Shown here: positions 37,101-44,231 of the stretch, piece by piece
Layout: the number at the start of each line of letters is the position of its first letter
How positions within the stretch are numbered: position 1 is the first letter of the stretch
NCBI GenBank assembly: GCA_016191875.1
Contig: JACPVG010000031.1
Location: forward strand, 1-64,000
DNA from: Chloroflexota bacterium
GTDB lineage: Bacteria; Chloroflexota; Anaerolineae; Anaerolineales; UBA11579
Reading direction: 5' to 3'
Length of the DNA stretch: 64,000 bases
The notes under the pieces: model-generated
What the model was told of the DNA's origin: nothing
What the model saw: only the letters and a program-made list of their open reading frames with translations
Database searches by the model: none
Program-made: the position numbers and the translations under genes

Positions 37101-38157
37101 TGACGAGCGTGGCGAAGGCCATCAGGGCGATAGTGAACGGGGCCAGTGAGTCGATCTCGCCATAGACCTGGCCTTGAGGGACTTCAAAGAGCAGGCCGAT
37201 ATTCAGTTGCGGATAGACTTCGTAAAGACCCACGACCGGCAGACCGTCGAACGAAAGGTACGACACGGCAGGCTGACCGGCGAGATGCGCGCCACCCAGC
37301 ACCTGGGCTAACTGGTCGGGGCTGGGTTCCAGCGAGGTGAGGCCGCGCAGGCGGGTGACGCCAGCCGCCAGACCGGCCTCGGAATGGCCTTCTTCGAGGT
37401 CGAAGATATATACGGCGGAGTTGGGCAGGAAGTCCAGGTCGCGCTGGAGGACGTCCTGAATCGCGAAGGTTTCTGAGATGCCGACCACGTAGGCCAGCAC
37501 CTCGCCGTTCGAGTCGGTGACCGGGGCGCTGGTGAAGACACGGAATTTCTTGCTGAGGCGCTCGATGGACTCGGTGATGACCACGCCTTCGATCTCGCCG
37601 CTGGGGGTGTCGGAATAGAGCGGCGGTTCGGAGTACAGGGAAAAGGAATTGAGCGGCTGCCCCAGGACGTGCTCCTGGAAGAAGTGGTGTTCGCTCAGGT
37701 CCAGTCTTTCCCACTCGCGCAGGGTGGCGATATGGATGTTGCCGGCCGGGTCGATGAGGAAATACTGGTTGAAGGTGGCCGAGGTGATATCAGGATTGAG
37801 GGCGTCGAGTGCGGTGAGCGTTTCGGCGCGGGCGGCATCGTGCTCTTCAGAGGTGAAGGGCGCGGTGACCAGGACGCGGACATCGGCGACGAAATTCGAG
37901 TCGCGGACGACGTTGCCGAGGCGGGTGTGCTTGTTGCGTAACCATTCGTCGAGGTTGGCGGTCTGGCGTTGTTCAAACAGGCTGAGCTGGGTGGTGATCT
38001 GGGAGAGCAGGAGGGTGCGGGCGCGGACGTAGGCGGCGCCGCCCATCAGCAGCATGGGGATGACGGCGAACGGCACCAGCGTGAGCAGGACGCTCCGCAC
38101 CAGGCGGCCGCGGAAGCGTTCGCTCAGCGATGCGGTGACCAGCGGTTTTTCTAGCAT
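34108..38157 (-). CDS. dCache-HAMP sensor with five GAF domains, no output domain
   Basis: 1349 residues and the first sensor of the operon. TM1 ~20-42, extracytoplasmic dCache-like region ~45-335 (FLIDPAGNIHIATLREWE), TM2 ~340-360, HAMP ~360-412. Five GAFs follow (about 435-595, 605-780, 795-965, 975-1130, 1140-1290). The first and fourth belong to the MYHASIFLLDE / LPETLSEIGVPI and FYHASVFLLDD / LPDTRAELGMPL subtype. The second contains NCEACAF, a Cys pair absent from the other GAFs. The shared tail (QRQLFEVTNKIRR to LSRALRT) and a Gly/Asn-rich end close the protein. There is no catalytic domain. It starts 27 nt after the receiver gene. Confidence 0.85.
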   Translation of the reverse strand: MLEKPLVTASLSERFRGRLVRSVLLTLVPFAVIPMLLMGGAAYVRARTLLLSQITTQLSLFEQRQTANLDEWLRNKHTRLGNVVRDSNFVADVRVLVTAPFTSEEHDAARAETLTALDALNPDITSATFNQYFLIDPAGNIHIATLREWERLDLSEHHFFQEHVLGQPLNSFSLYSEPPLYSDTPSGEIEGVVITESIERLSKKFRVFTSAPVTDSNGEVLAYVVGISETFAIQDVLQRDLDFLPNSAVYIFDLEEGHSEAGLAAGVTRLRGLTSLEPSPDQLAQVLGGAHLAGQPAVSYLSFDGLPVVGLYEVYPQLNIGLLFEVPQGQVYGEIDSLAPFTIALMAFATLVMAVVIVIGTRGILRPILTVVNASRLFAEGDWQMRARVRRSDEIGLLAASFNQMADELTNLYRALEFEVAERTQQIVAAAEVAQLATSAQSLDELLSTTVTLIVERFNMYHASIFLLDEAKEYAVLSEATGQAGENLKAQGFRIPLSANSVVTWVARNNAPRLVADIGQDQAHMRHELLPETLSEIGVPISLGAEVIGVMDVQSNRSDAFQTETVDVMGTLANQLATAIQNYRLLEGAEIDLQQVSQLYRASRRVAQAASEEEIFASTAQVMQQTSFISAVYVPSGSQLRLVEVAENPASYQAFLPPNLNISSGHALTYLSGAGPLIVRDVNQPAAPVHGELLVMPQRLNCEACAFLPILQAGRMAALLILGTRDRASLSQTSLQPYASLAELITTALEKVIALNVTRQRLGEIQVLNDFSQAVANETRLDHLYPLIHQQIRALMGDVHFYIALYDAATDQINIPYIYEGSEPIHVDPFPLGEGLTSIVIRTRQPLMLVEDTEQRARALGAKAVGKMALSWLGVPLISSGEVIGVMTVQDTENEGRFDEDDLRLMSTLAGQIAGLINSVNLLEVTRKRALQLQTASEIARDTSGTLEVDELLAKAVNLIRDRFDFYHASVFLLDDTGENAVVNESTGEAGRQMKESRHSLKVGSKSIIGYVTSIGEPLVVNDVTADPTHRFNPLLPDTRAELGMPLKVGERVLGALDVQSTRPFAFHPDDIEILRILADQLAVAVSNAQLFSETQESLAQHRLMHHVTTVAAASTSLDEALSSAVQGLRVTLGDRVAIMLMDNDKRYLRVEASAGYDEEVLGLQVQVGQGITGWVAQNREPALVADVTKDPRYVAASANVRSEIAVPLIYRGEPLGVLNVESDRVNAFSDHDLDILGTLAGSLAAIIVNARLAERQRQLFEVTNKIRRSVSMETILETTASELSRALRTRRARVDIGVESGREGATLAESSGNGNDGESAGDPNQVRPRFMWTGSLPPLEDLAPKEDE

Positions 38158-38184
38158 AGCGCCACCCGGCGAATCCTTTCCGCT

Positions 38185-38613
38185 CTACAGTTCCCAGACC
38201 GGCTCGCCATCCAGGATGCGGCGAATTTGCTCCGGAAAGCGGTCGGGGTCGAGGGGTTTGCCGATGAAGCCGTCGAAGCCGGCGTCACGGGATTTGTTCA
38301 ACTGGTCCACACTGGCCTCGGCGGTGACGGCGACGACGCGCGTGTTGCTCAGGCTGGGTGAGGTGCGTATTTTCTTAAGCGCGCCGTAGCCGTCTTCGTA
38401 GGGCAGGCGGATATCCATGAGAATCATGTCGAGGCGCGGCAGGGTGTCAGCGTACTCAACGACCTCGTAGCCGGAGGTCTTCCATTCGCAGTGGATGCCC
38501 ATATAGCCGAGCAGACGGGCGATGAGGACGAAGTTGGAAACGTTATCCTCCACGACCAGGACGGTGGCATCCTTGGGGGAAACGCTTTCCTTGGGGTTGT
38601 TGACGTCGACCAT
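38185..38613 (-). CDS. Stand-alone CheY-like receiver
   Basis: 142 residues: one receiver domain with a short N-terminal extension. The acidic pair is VVEDN, the phospho-acceptor lies in LMDIRLP, the conserved Thr in AVTAEA, and the Lys in FIGKPLD. There is no output domain. It is the second gene of the operon, 10 nt after the other free receiver and 27 nt before the first sensor. It is a candidate phosphate carrier or diffusible output of the hybrid kinase. Confidence 0.9.
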   Translation of the reverse strand: MVDVNNPKESVSPKDATVLVVEDNVSNFVLIARLLGYMGIHCEWKTSGYEVVEYADTLPRLDMILMDIRLPYEDGYGALKKIRTSPSLSNTRVVAVTAEASVDQLNKSRDAGFDGFIGKPLDPDRFPEQIRRILDGEPVWEL

Positions 38614-38623
38614 CGGGCTTCCT

Positions 38624-39004
38624 TTATTTCTTCAGATAGGATTCGATCTGGCGCGGCAGAGCGTCCACATCGATGGGTTTCTGGATGTAGCCGTCGCAGC
38701 CGGCTTCCAGGCTGCGCTCACGGTCGCCGCGCATCACGTTGGCGGTGAGGGCCAGAATCGGCACGGCGCTGAGGCGGGGGAGCTGGCGCAGGCGGCTGGT
38801 GAGGGTGTAGCCGTCCACGTCCGGCAGGTTGATATCCATGAGGATGAGGTCAAGACGGGAGCCCTGGGCGGCGGCGAGGGCCTGGTCGGCATTTTCGGCG
38901 AACAGGACCTGATAGCCTTCGGCCATCAGGACGCGCTGGATCAGAATCCGGTTTTCGGGGTTGTCTTCGACGTAGAGGATGGTCGTGCCGTTCTGTTCCA
39001 ACAT
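38624..39004 (-). CDS. Stand-alone CheY-like receiver, first gene of the signalling operon
   Basis: 126 residues: one receiver domain with YVEDN, acceptor LMDINLP, ALTAN and the Lys motif YIQKPID; all key residues are present. There is no output domain. ATG 39004 is chosen because GGAGG (39014-39018) lies 9 nt upstream and the receiver fold starts at residue 6. It is the first gene after a 220-nt leader with a TATAAT at 39224-39229, so it probably heads the 35-kb transcription unit. Confidence 0.9.
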   Translation of the reverse strand: MLEQNGTTILYVEDNPENRILIQRVLMAEGYQVLFAENADQALAAAQGSRLDLILMDINLPDVDGYTLTSRLRQLPRLSAVPILALTANVMRGDRERSLEAGCDGYIQKPIDVDALPRQIESYLKK

Positions 39005-39013
39005 CCAGCGCTG

Positions 39014-39018
39014 CCTCC
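39014..39018 (-). promoter_or_regulatory. Ribosome-binding site of the first operon gene
   Basis: GGAGG on the minus strand, 9 nt before ATG 39004. It excludes the longer frame that opens at 39115. Confidence 0.65.
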
Positions 39019-39223
39019 ATATTCGCCCGGCGCGGCCCGAGCCGCGCGTTGGAATAAAGCCAATGCGGGCCTTTTTCCAGGGTTTGGAAGAAAGGCCTTT
39101 TAAGAATTCTAGCACCTACGGGGGATTGCCCCGTTACATCTGCGTTGCAATTACTTTGCCTGCCATCACGAACTTATCAGCGTTGCAAGGTGGGCAGGCT
39201 GTGATGAATTTCGCCTTCGTACA

Positions 39224-39229
39224 ATTATA
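39224..39229 (-). promoter_or_regulatory. Candidate -10 element of the signalling operon
   Basis: A perfect TATAAT on the minus strand, in the only AT-rich patch between the upstream terminator (39296-39335) and the first operon gene. A TTGTCT lies 13 nt further upstream, too close for a normal -35, so the -35 is weak or absent. The resulting leader would be about 210 nt. Confidence 0.4.
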
Positions 39230-39295
39230 CGTTGTTTTCATTAGACAATGTGCTGGCTGGAACCAAGAATTTTGCAAGGCGGGGGGCGGTGACTG

Positions 39296-39335
39296 AAAAC
39301 GCACCGGCGCGCCGTGGCTGTACACGGCGCGCCGG
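39296..39335 (-). terminator. Intrinsic terminator after the lipoprotein gene
   Basis: Perfect 13-bp stem (39304-39316 with 39323-39335), 6-nt loop, followed on the minus strand by GCGTTTTC. It lies 22 nt past the stop of the lipoprotein gene and separates it from the signalling operon. Confidence 0.75.
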
Positions 39336-39357
39336 GGAATGTCGTCAACAGGCGGGT

Positions 39358-40284
39358 TCAGGGGTTGAAGTTGATGGCTTGTTTGTAGCAGTCGCCCTTC
39401 TGGCCCGGCTCGGTGCAGAGGGTGACGATGATGCGCAGGGCTTCGGTGGCCGGGGTCTGCACCAGGACGGTGACCCAACCCAACTGGCCGGGGCCGAGAC
39501 TGGCGTTGCCGCCGCCGCAGGAGTTCTGGCTGGCGCCAAACAGGTTGTTGCTGTCGCGGTAGCCGACCTGCTTGCTGTCTGAGACGCGGGTGACGGCGAT
39601 CGAGCCGGATTGGAAGGTCAGCCCGCCGGTGGATTCGACCGGCACGGCAATGAAGTTCCTGCCGTCGCAATCCACGATGATGGCGCGGCCGGCGCGCAGG
39701 CCGGGGGCCTGGGTGGGCGCGGCGGTGTTGGTGGGCAGGCCGGGGGTGGGGGCCAGCGCCAGCAGGCTGATATCACCGCTGGGGTCGATGTTGCTGGTGA
39801 CGGCCAGCCAGCATTCGCCGGCGCCGGTCTGGATCTTGACCCAGGAGGAATCGCTGTTGCGGCCGAGAATCGGATAGGTCTGCCCGGCAGGAAGCAACTG
39901 CTTGACCGCCCAGCCGGTGGCCGGGCCGAAGCGGCAGTTCATCTCCGCCAGGGTGATGAGGGTGAGGTCGGGCGGGCCGGAGTGGCCGACCCCGGCCAGT
40001 GTGGGCGGCGGAGTAACGGTGGGGGTGATGAGCGCCTGGGCGGTGGCGGTCTGGTTGGCGGCGAAGGTGGCAGAGGCGTCGAGGGTGGCCTGGACAGCCA
40101 GGGCGAAGGCGTTCTCGGTGGCCTGGGCGACAAGCGTCTCGGCCAGTTGAGCGCCGAGGGTGCCGGTGGCGGCGGCCTGGATGGTGGCCTCCAGGGCGGC
40201 CGGGTCGGGGGCGGCACCGTCGCAGGCAACCAGGAGGAACGCCAGGGTCAGGAGAAGAGACGTAAACCTATAGATATTTCGCAT
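39358..40284 (-). CDS. Lipoprotein with SH3-like domain
   Basis: 308 residues. The signal peptide ends in lipobox LVAC (Cys at about residue 21), so the protein is lipid-anchored outside the membrane. An Ala/Thr-rich helical stretch (about 30-90) is followed by an SH3-like region with CRFGPATGW (about 115-165) and a C-terminal beta-rich domain with four Cys (about 195-308). The CRFGP motif echoes CRYGPS in the GEVED protein at 586-2505. Role: cell-envelope binding, not further assigned. GAAAGGA sits 6 nt before ATG 40284, which is preferred to ATG 40290. A strong terminator follows. Confidence 0.75.
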   Translation of the reverse strand: MRNIYRFTSLLLTLAFLLVACDGAAPDPAALEATIQAAATGTLGAQLAETLVAQATENAFALAVQATLDASATFAANQTATAQALITPTVTPPPTLAGVGHSGPPDLTLITLAEMNCRFGPATGWAVKQLLPAGQTYPILGRNSDSSWVKIQTGAGECWLAVTSNIDPSGDISLLALAPTPGLPTNTAAPTQAPGLRAGRAIIVDCDGRNFIAVPVESTGGLTFQSGSIAVTRVSDSKQVGYRDSNNLFGASQNSCGGGNASLGPGQLGWVTVLVQTPATEALRIIVTLCTEPGQKGDCYKQAINFNP

Positions 40285-40290
40285 AGCCAT

Positions 40291-40297
40291 TCCTTTC
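40291..40297 (-). promoter_or_regulatory. Ribosome-binding site supporting ATG 40284
   Basis: GAAAGGA abuts ATG 40290 and lies 6 nt before ATG 40284, so the second ATG is the better start. Confidence 0.5.
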
Positions 40298-40388
40298 GGC
40301 CAGCAGAAACCGCTGACTAGAACGATTCCATTCTAACGCAGGATGGAAAACGACGACGGCCGGGGAGTTGGCGGGGGCGATTAAAACA

Positions 40389-40457
40389 TGGCGGCTCAAC
40401 GTGGGACCACCGCCATGCCCTCGTGCGCCCTGTGCGCACTCTAACGTTGAGCCGCCA
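40389..40457 (-). repeat. 14-bp inverted repeat
   Basis: Arms TGGCGGCTCAACGT (40389-40402) and its exact complement (40444-40457), with a 41-nt loop that contains a smaller GTGCGC/GCGCAC hairpin. On the minus strand the element is followed by ATGTTTTAATC. It could be a second terminator or a structured leader element. Confidence 0.5.
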
Positions 40458-40555
40458 GTCAACCAGCCAGATGCTGGCCGGTATTTCTGCTTCACCTTCA
40501 TAGTAGCAGGAAACGCGGCGCGATTCAAGACGTATTCCTATCCGTATGCTCTGAT

Positions 40556-40587
40556 AAACGAAACGCCCGGAAGGAGCGTTCCGGGCG
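40556..40587 (-). terminator. Intrinsic terminator after the Jag-N-like gene
   Basis: Perfect 9-bp stem CGCCCGGAA/TTCCGGGCG (arms 40564-40572 and 40579-40587) with a 6-nt loop, followed on the minus strand by TTTCGTTTATC. It begins 38 nt past the stop of the gene at 40626. Confidence 0.7.
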
Positions 40588-40625
40588 CGAGCACGAACGG
40601 GGTGCGGGGCAAGGCGCGGCTCTGG

Positions 40626-41321
40626 TCAGCGTTGCCAGACCAACATCGGGTCGTGAACGGAGCCGCTGCTGTGCATGGCGGCTTCGTCCTCCGGGCTGCG
40701 GACTGCAAAGTACAGGTCGTATTTGTTGATTCGGGCCGAGATCACTGCTTTTGGCTTGCGGTGGACGATATCAAATACATTCACGGGATTCAGCTCAACG
40801 TCAAACTTGCCCGCCTTGGAGCCGATGCCGAGGAAACCCTTCCTCGGAGGCTGAATCACCCGGACTGCTGTGGCGCTGGCATCCACCAACCTGGCTATGT
40901 TGAACTGCTTACCGACTTCCTGTTTCAGGCGGCCGTTTGCAAGCCATATCGCTTTCTGTTCGTCCAAGGCCGAGACCGTGAAGGTTTGGGGCTGCGTAGT
41001 GTGCAGGACACGTTTTTCAACGACGATCGACCCCTCTGGCAAAAATGATTTCAGAAACTCTTCGATGGCTTCCGTGCTCTCGCCAGCGACGGAGAGGGTC
41101 TGCGGGTCCGCATTTGAGAGAATTTTTCGGGAGAGAATCTCATAGCCTTCGGGGAGCTGGGATTTGATCTGTTTCTGGGCCTCTTCGTTCGTATCCGTCT
41201 CTGCCGTAATCGTGGTGGCGGGCTGGCGGGCGTATTTGTACAACCGGTTGCAGCCGTCTTCCCGGCCAAAATCCCCCAGCGTGTTGTACCTCTCGACGAA
41301 TTCTTTCTCGAACGTGGGCAT
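40626..41321 (-). CDS. Uncharacterised protein with Jag-N-like motif
   Basis: 231 residues, soluble, not recognised as a whole. Residues about 108-175 run FTVSALDEQKAIWLA, then a strand, then PPRKGFLGIGSKAGKFDVEL. This resembles the N-terminal Jag-N domain of KhpB/Jag RNA-binding proteins, where an EA..A helix is followed by a KGFLGIG motif. No KH or R3H domain follows; instead there is an unknown C-terminal 55 residues. Residues about 42-105 look like a related alpha/beta repeat (EGYEILSRKIL, EGSIVVEKRVL). GAGGAG lies 5 nt before the ATG. It lies 51 nt downstream of tRNA-Gly on the same strand and may be read from the tRNA promoter. Confidence 0.55.
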   Translation of the reverse strand: MPTFEKEFVERYNTLGDFGREDGCNRLYKYARQPATTITAETDTNEEAQKQIKSQLPEGYEILSRKILSNADPQTLSVAGESTEAIEEFLKSFLPEGSIVVEKRVLHTTQPQTFTVSALDEQKAIWLANGRLKQEVGKQFNIARLVDASATAVRVIQPPRKGFLGIGSKAGKFDVELNPVNVFDIVHRKPKAVISARINKYDLYFAVRSPEDEAAMHSSGSVHDPMLVWQR

Positions 41322-41372
41322 ATCTCTCCTCGGTTGCCTGGGCGAGATTATTTTCCATTCCGTCCGAAGGAG

Positions 41373-41444
41373 AGCGGGTGACGGGATTCGAACCCGTGGA
41401 TGGTAGCTTGGGAAGCTACTGCCTTACCACTTGGCTACACCCGC
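41373..41444 (-). tRNA. tRNA-Gly (anticodon CCC)
   Basis: 72-nt cloverleaf on the minus strand. The acceptor stem is GCGGGTG with CACCCGC plus discriminator T. The D-arm is GCC.AGTGGTAAGGC, the anticodon arm GTAGC-TTCCCAA-GCTAC with anticodon CCC, and the T-arm CGGGTTCGAATCCCG. CCA is not encoded. It reads GGG codons, common in this GC-rich sequence. A consensus promoter lies directly upstream. Confidence 0.93.
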
Positions 41445-41458
41445 GCGGCAGTGGGGGG

Positions 41459-41487
41459 ATTATAGCGAGGCGCGCGGGGCGTGTCAA
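41459..41487 (-). promoter_or_regulatory. Consensus sigma-70 promoter of tRNA-Gly
   Basis: TTGACA (41482-41487) and TATAAT (41459-41464) on the minus strand, separated by exactly 17 bp. The start point would fall about 8 nt before the mature tRNA. It is the only perfect -35/-10 pair seen in the window. Confidence 0.85.
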
Positions 41488-41822
41488 GCGGAGGAGGTAA
41501 TTGACCCCGGAGCGAGGAACTGCGCATCACGGAGTATTTGATGTTTTCAGTGGAAGGAGAAAGGCGCGCGGGGCGAGGGATGGCCCAAAGGTTGCACATG
41601 AACCTTGAGCGCCTTTTCGGCATAATCTTCCAATGCTTTTGTGATGCTGGTGAAAATGCCCGCATGCTATAATTTTTTCGACTCCCCGCAATTTGCCGGG
41701 GATGTTCATCCTGCGCGGTCTGGACGGGCAACAACCGCATTTTCTGAACCGGCCCGCCGGGGCTGACCAGATGGCTGGCGCAGGTTGAACACCCTCTACT
41801 TTTCCGTGTTTCGAGGCCGGAT
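41488..41822. other. Intergenic upstream of the envelope operon
   Basis: No gene is supported. The AT-richer part around 41620-41690 holds a candidate plus-strand promoter; a short GC hairpin (TCCCCG/CGGGGA) occurs near 41682-41702. Confidence 0.5.
41665..41673 (+). promoter_or_regulatory. Extended -10 promoter of the envelope operon
   Basis: TGCTATAAT is a perfect extended -10 (TGnTATAAT). No good -35 is seen at 16-18 bp, which is normal for extended -10 promoters. The first gene of the operon starts 150 nt downstream. Confidence 0.55.
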
Positions 41823-44231
41823 TTGGACGCACTGGTTGACCTGATTACCAGCCCGAACGGCAGCCTGGCTTACCATCTGGTGATCGCATTCACCTTGCTG
41901 GGGGCGCTGCAATCCGTGCTGAACCAGACCGATGAACGGGCCGCCGAAGCGCGCGGCCGGATGGCGTTGGGCCTGGGGGCGCTGCTGGCGCTGCGCGGCG
42001 TGCTGTTCTTCAGTTCCGGCCTGGCGATCCAGGGATTGGCCCGGCTGGACCTGCTGCTGCCGGTCATCGACCGGATGCTGGGCGTGCTGAGCGTGCTGGG
42101 GGTGGTGTGGGTGTGGGCGTTCGCGAAATCGAGCCGCGCCGGCGACGCTGCGGCCCTGCTGGCCGGGGCGGCCATCGCCCTGGCGGGCGCCCTGAGCGCG
42201 CTGTATTGGAGCGCCAACGGCCAGGCCGGCGGGCTGAACCTTTCCGGGTTGGGCTTGTTCTGGGAAGGGCTGGCGCTGGTCCTGGTTATCGGCGGGGAAT
42301 TGGTGCTGCTGGGGCGGCGGCCGGATAGCTGGGCCACCGGCCTGATGCTCCTGCTGCTGATGTTCGGGGGCATACTCATCCAACTGGTAGCGCCCAACCC
42401 AGGTGACGTGCCGGCCTATATCCGTATGGCGCAGCTGGCGGCCTTCCCCCTGCTGTTCACCCTGCCGCGCCGGCTGGCGCTGCCGAACGCGACTTCGCCC
42501 GCCGCTGAGCCTGTAGCGCGCCCGGTTGAGGAGCGCGCCGCCGTGGAGAAGCCGGCTGAAGATGGTGAAGCCGCGAGTGCGCCGCCGGCCGGGATAGGCG
42601 CCGGAGAATTCAGGGCCATCCTGGAACTGGCGGCCACCGACAAACCGGAGGACGTATGCCGCCTGCTGACGCGCCAGTTGGGGCGCGGGCTGGTAGCGGA
42701 CATCACCCTGCTGCTCACCCCACCCGACCACACCGGCCAGATCATCGTAATGTGCGGCTATGACCTGATCCGCGAAGACTCGATCGGCGGGGCGATGCTG
42801 GACCAGAAGGTCATCCCGGGCTACCCGGAAACGATGCAACGCGGCCGCCCGCTGCAGATCCCGGATACGAACAAGCTGGACCCGCTGGCGCGGGCCCTGA
42901 GCATCAAACAGACCGGCAACCTGCTGGTGTTGCCGCTGGCGAATGACGAGGGCAAGCCGCTGGCTTCGATCGTGTTGTTCTCGCCGTATTCCAAGCGGGT
43001 GTGGACGGCCCAGGATCAACGTTACATCAAAGAAGCCGCCCCGTTCATTTCCCAATTGCTGCAGAAGACCCAGCGCAGCCTGCGGATGCGCGAAAACCTG
43101 CTGGCGGCCGAGTCGCAGATGAAAGAAGCGGCTGAAGCGCGCGAGCAGCTTTCCGAAGAACACCGCGCTGCCCTGGCCGAACTGGACGTGCTGCGCGCCG
43201 AACTCGAATCCTCCGGGAACAAGGCGGAACTGGCCGCGTTGCAGGAGGAGGTGCACGCGCTGCGCACCCAGGCCGTCGCGGCGGCTGGCGCAGGCGTGGG
43301 CGCGGCTGTGGAAGAGTTCGAGGCGCTGGCGCAGGAAAACGCCCGACTCAAGAAAGACATGGAAGCCTTTGAGCGACTGAAGAGCGCCGCCAAGGCCGCG
43401 GCCGCCGAGCGCGACCAGCTCAAGGCCAGAGTGAAGGAAATGGGCCAGGCCGCGCCGGTCGAAGCCGCCGGTCAGGCGGAACCCGGGTTGAGCAGCGAGC
43501 AGGCCGAGGTGATCGCTTCCATAGCCCAGGACCTGCGCCAACCGATGTCGTCGATCATCGGCTACACCGACCTGCTGTTGAGCGAATCGGTTGGCATCCT
43601 CGGGGCGCTGCAACGCAAATTCCTCGACCGGGTCAAGGCCTCCACGGAACGTATGAACAGCCTGGTTGATAACCTGATCCAGATCAGCGCGCTGGACAGC
43701 GGCAACGTGCAGATCACGTCTGAGGCTGTGGACCTGACGGCGGTGATCGACCATTCAATCGGCGAGACCAGCGGACAGATGCGCGAGAAGAACATCGCCC
43801 TGCGGGTGGACCTGGCGGACGACCTGCCGCGCATGCACACCGATAAGGACGCCGTGCAGCAGATCCTGACCCACCTGCTCAGCAACGCCGGGGCGGCCAC
43901 GCCGTTGGAGGGCGAGATCGCCCTGCGCGCCCACGTGGACCAACAGAATGGCGGTCCGGCGAGCGTGCTGGTGGAAGTCGTGGATAGCGGCGAAGGCATC
44001 CCGGAAGAGGACATGCCGCGTGTGTTCTCGCGACTGTACCGGGCGGACAATCCGCTCATCCAGGGCGTGGGCGATACCGGCGTGGGTCTGTCGATTGCCA
44101 AAACACTCACCGAGGCGCTGGGTGGCGAGATCTGGGTGGAGAGCCAGTTGGGCAAGGGCAGCACCTTCCGGGTGCGCCTGCCGGTGGAAACCCGCGCCGC
44201 CAACGGCCAACCCGGCGGAGACGCCACGTGA
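41823..44231 (+). CDS. Membrane sensor kinase-like protein lacking the phospho-acceptor His
   Basis: 802 residues. About six TM helices (15-220), a Pro/Ala linker, a GAF-like domain (about 262-415; ILELAATDKPEDVCRLLTRQL), a long coiled coil (about 420-545) and a kinase core. The HisKA helix reads IAQDLRQPMSSIIGYTDLLL, with Gln (Q569) where kinases have His. HATPase_c looks usable: LLSNA (N box), DSGEGIP (G1), GDTGVGLS (G2). The last part closely follows phosphatase/kinase folds, so the protein may bind ATP yet be unable to autophosphorylate at the normal site. Start is TTG 41823, with a weak ribosome site. It overlaps the LysM gene by GTGA. It may act as a pseudokinase partner of the kinase at 47610. 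Confidence 0.8.
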   Translation: MDALVDLITSPNGSLAYHLVIAFTLLGALQSVLNQTDERAAEARGRMALGLGALLALRGVLFFSSGLAIQGLARLDLLLPVIDRMLGVLSVLGVVWVWAFAKSSRAGDAAALLAGAAIALAGALSALYWSANGQAGGLNLSGLGLFWEGLALVLVIGGELVLLGRRPDSWATGLMLLLLMFGGILIQLVAPNPGDVPAYIRMAQLAAFPLLFTLPRRLALPNATSPAAEPVARPVEERAAVEKPAEDGEAASAPPAGIGAGEFRAILELAATDKPEDVCRLLTRQLGRGLVADITLLLTPPDHTGQIIVMCGYDLIREDSIGGAMLDQKVIPGYPETMQRGRPLQIPDTNKLDPLARALSIKQTGNLLVLPLANDEGKPLASIVLFSPYSKRVWTAQDQRYIKEAAPFISQLLQKTQRSLRMRENLLAAESQMKEAAEAREQLSEEHRAALAELDVLRAELESSGNKAELAALQEEVHALRTQAVAAAGAGVGAAVEEFEALAQENARLKKDMEAFERLKSAAKAAAAERDQLKARVKEMGQAAPVEAAGQAEPGLSSEQAEVIASIAQDLRQPMSSIIGYTDLLLSESVGILGALQRKFLDRVKASTERMNSLVDNLIQISALDSGNVQITSEAVDLTAVIDHSIGETSGQMREKNIALRVDLADDLPRMHTDKDAVQQILTHLLSNAGAATPLEGEIALRAHVDQQNGGPASVLVEVVDSGEGIPEEDMPRVFSRLYRADNPLIQGVGDTGVGLSIAKTLTEALGGEIWVESQLGKGSTFRVRLPVETRAANGQPGGDAT

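Larger units (their letters stand above)
40285..40625. other. Intergenic between lipoprotein and Jag-N-like gene
   Basis: No gene is supported. From right to left it holds the terminator of the upstream gene (40556-40587), a 14-bp inverted repeat (40389-40457) and the lipoprotein leader. A TAGAAT on the minus strand at 40330-40335 could be its -10, without a clear -35. Confidence 0.55.

Noticed and set aside
39296-39335. Hairpin as an operator or attachment site for the signalling operon
   Set aside because: The U-run on the minus strand and its place just behind the lipoprotein gene make an intrinsic terminator the better explanation.
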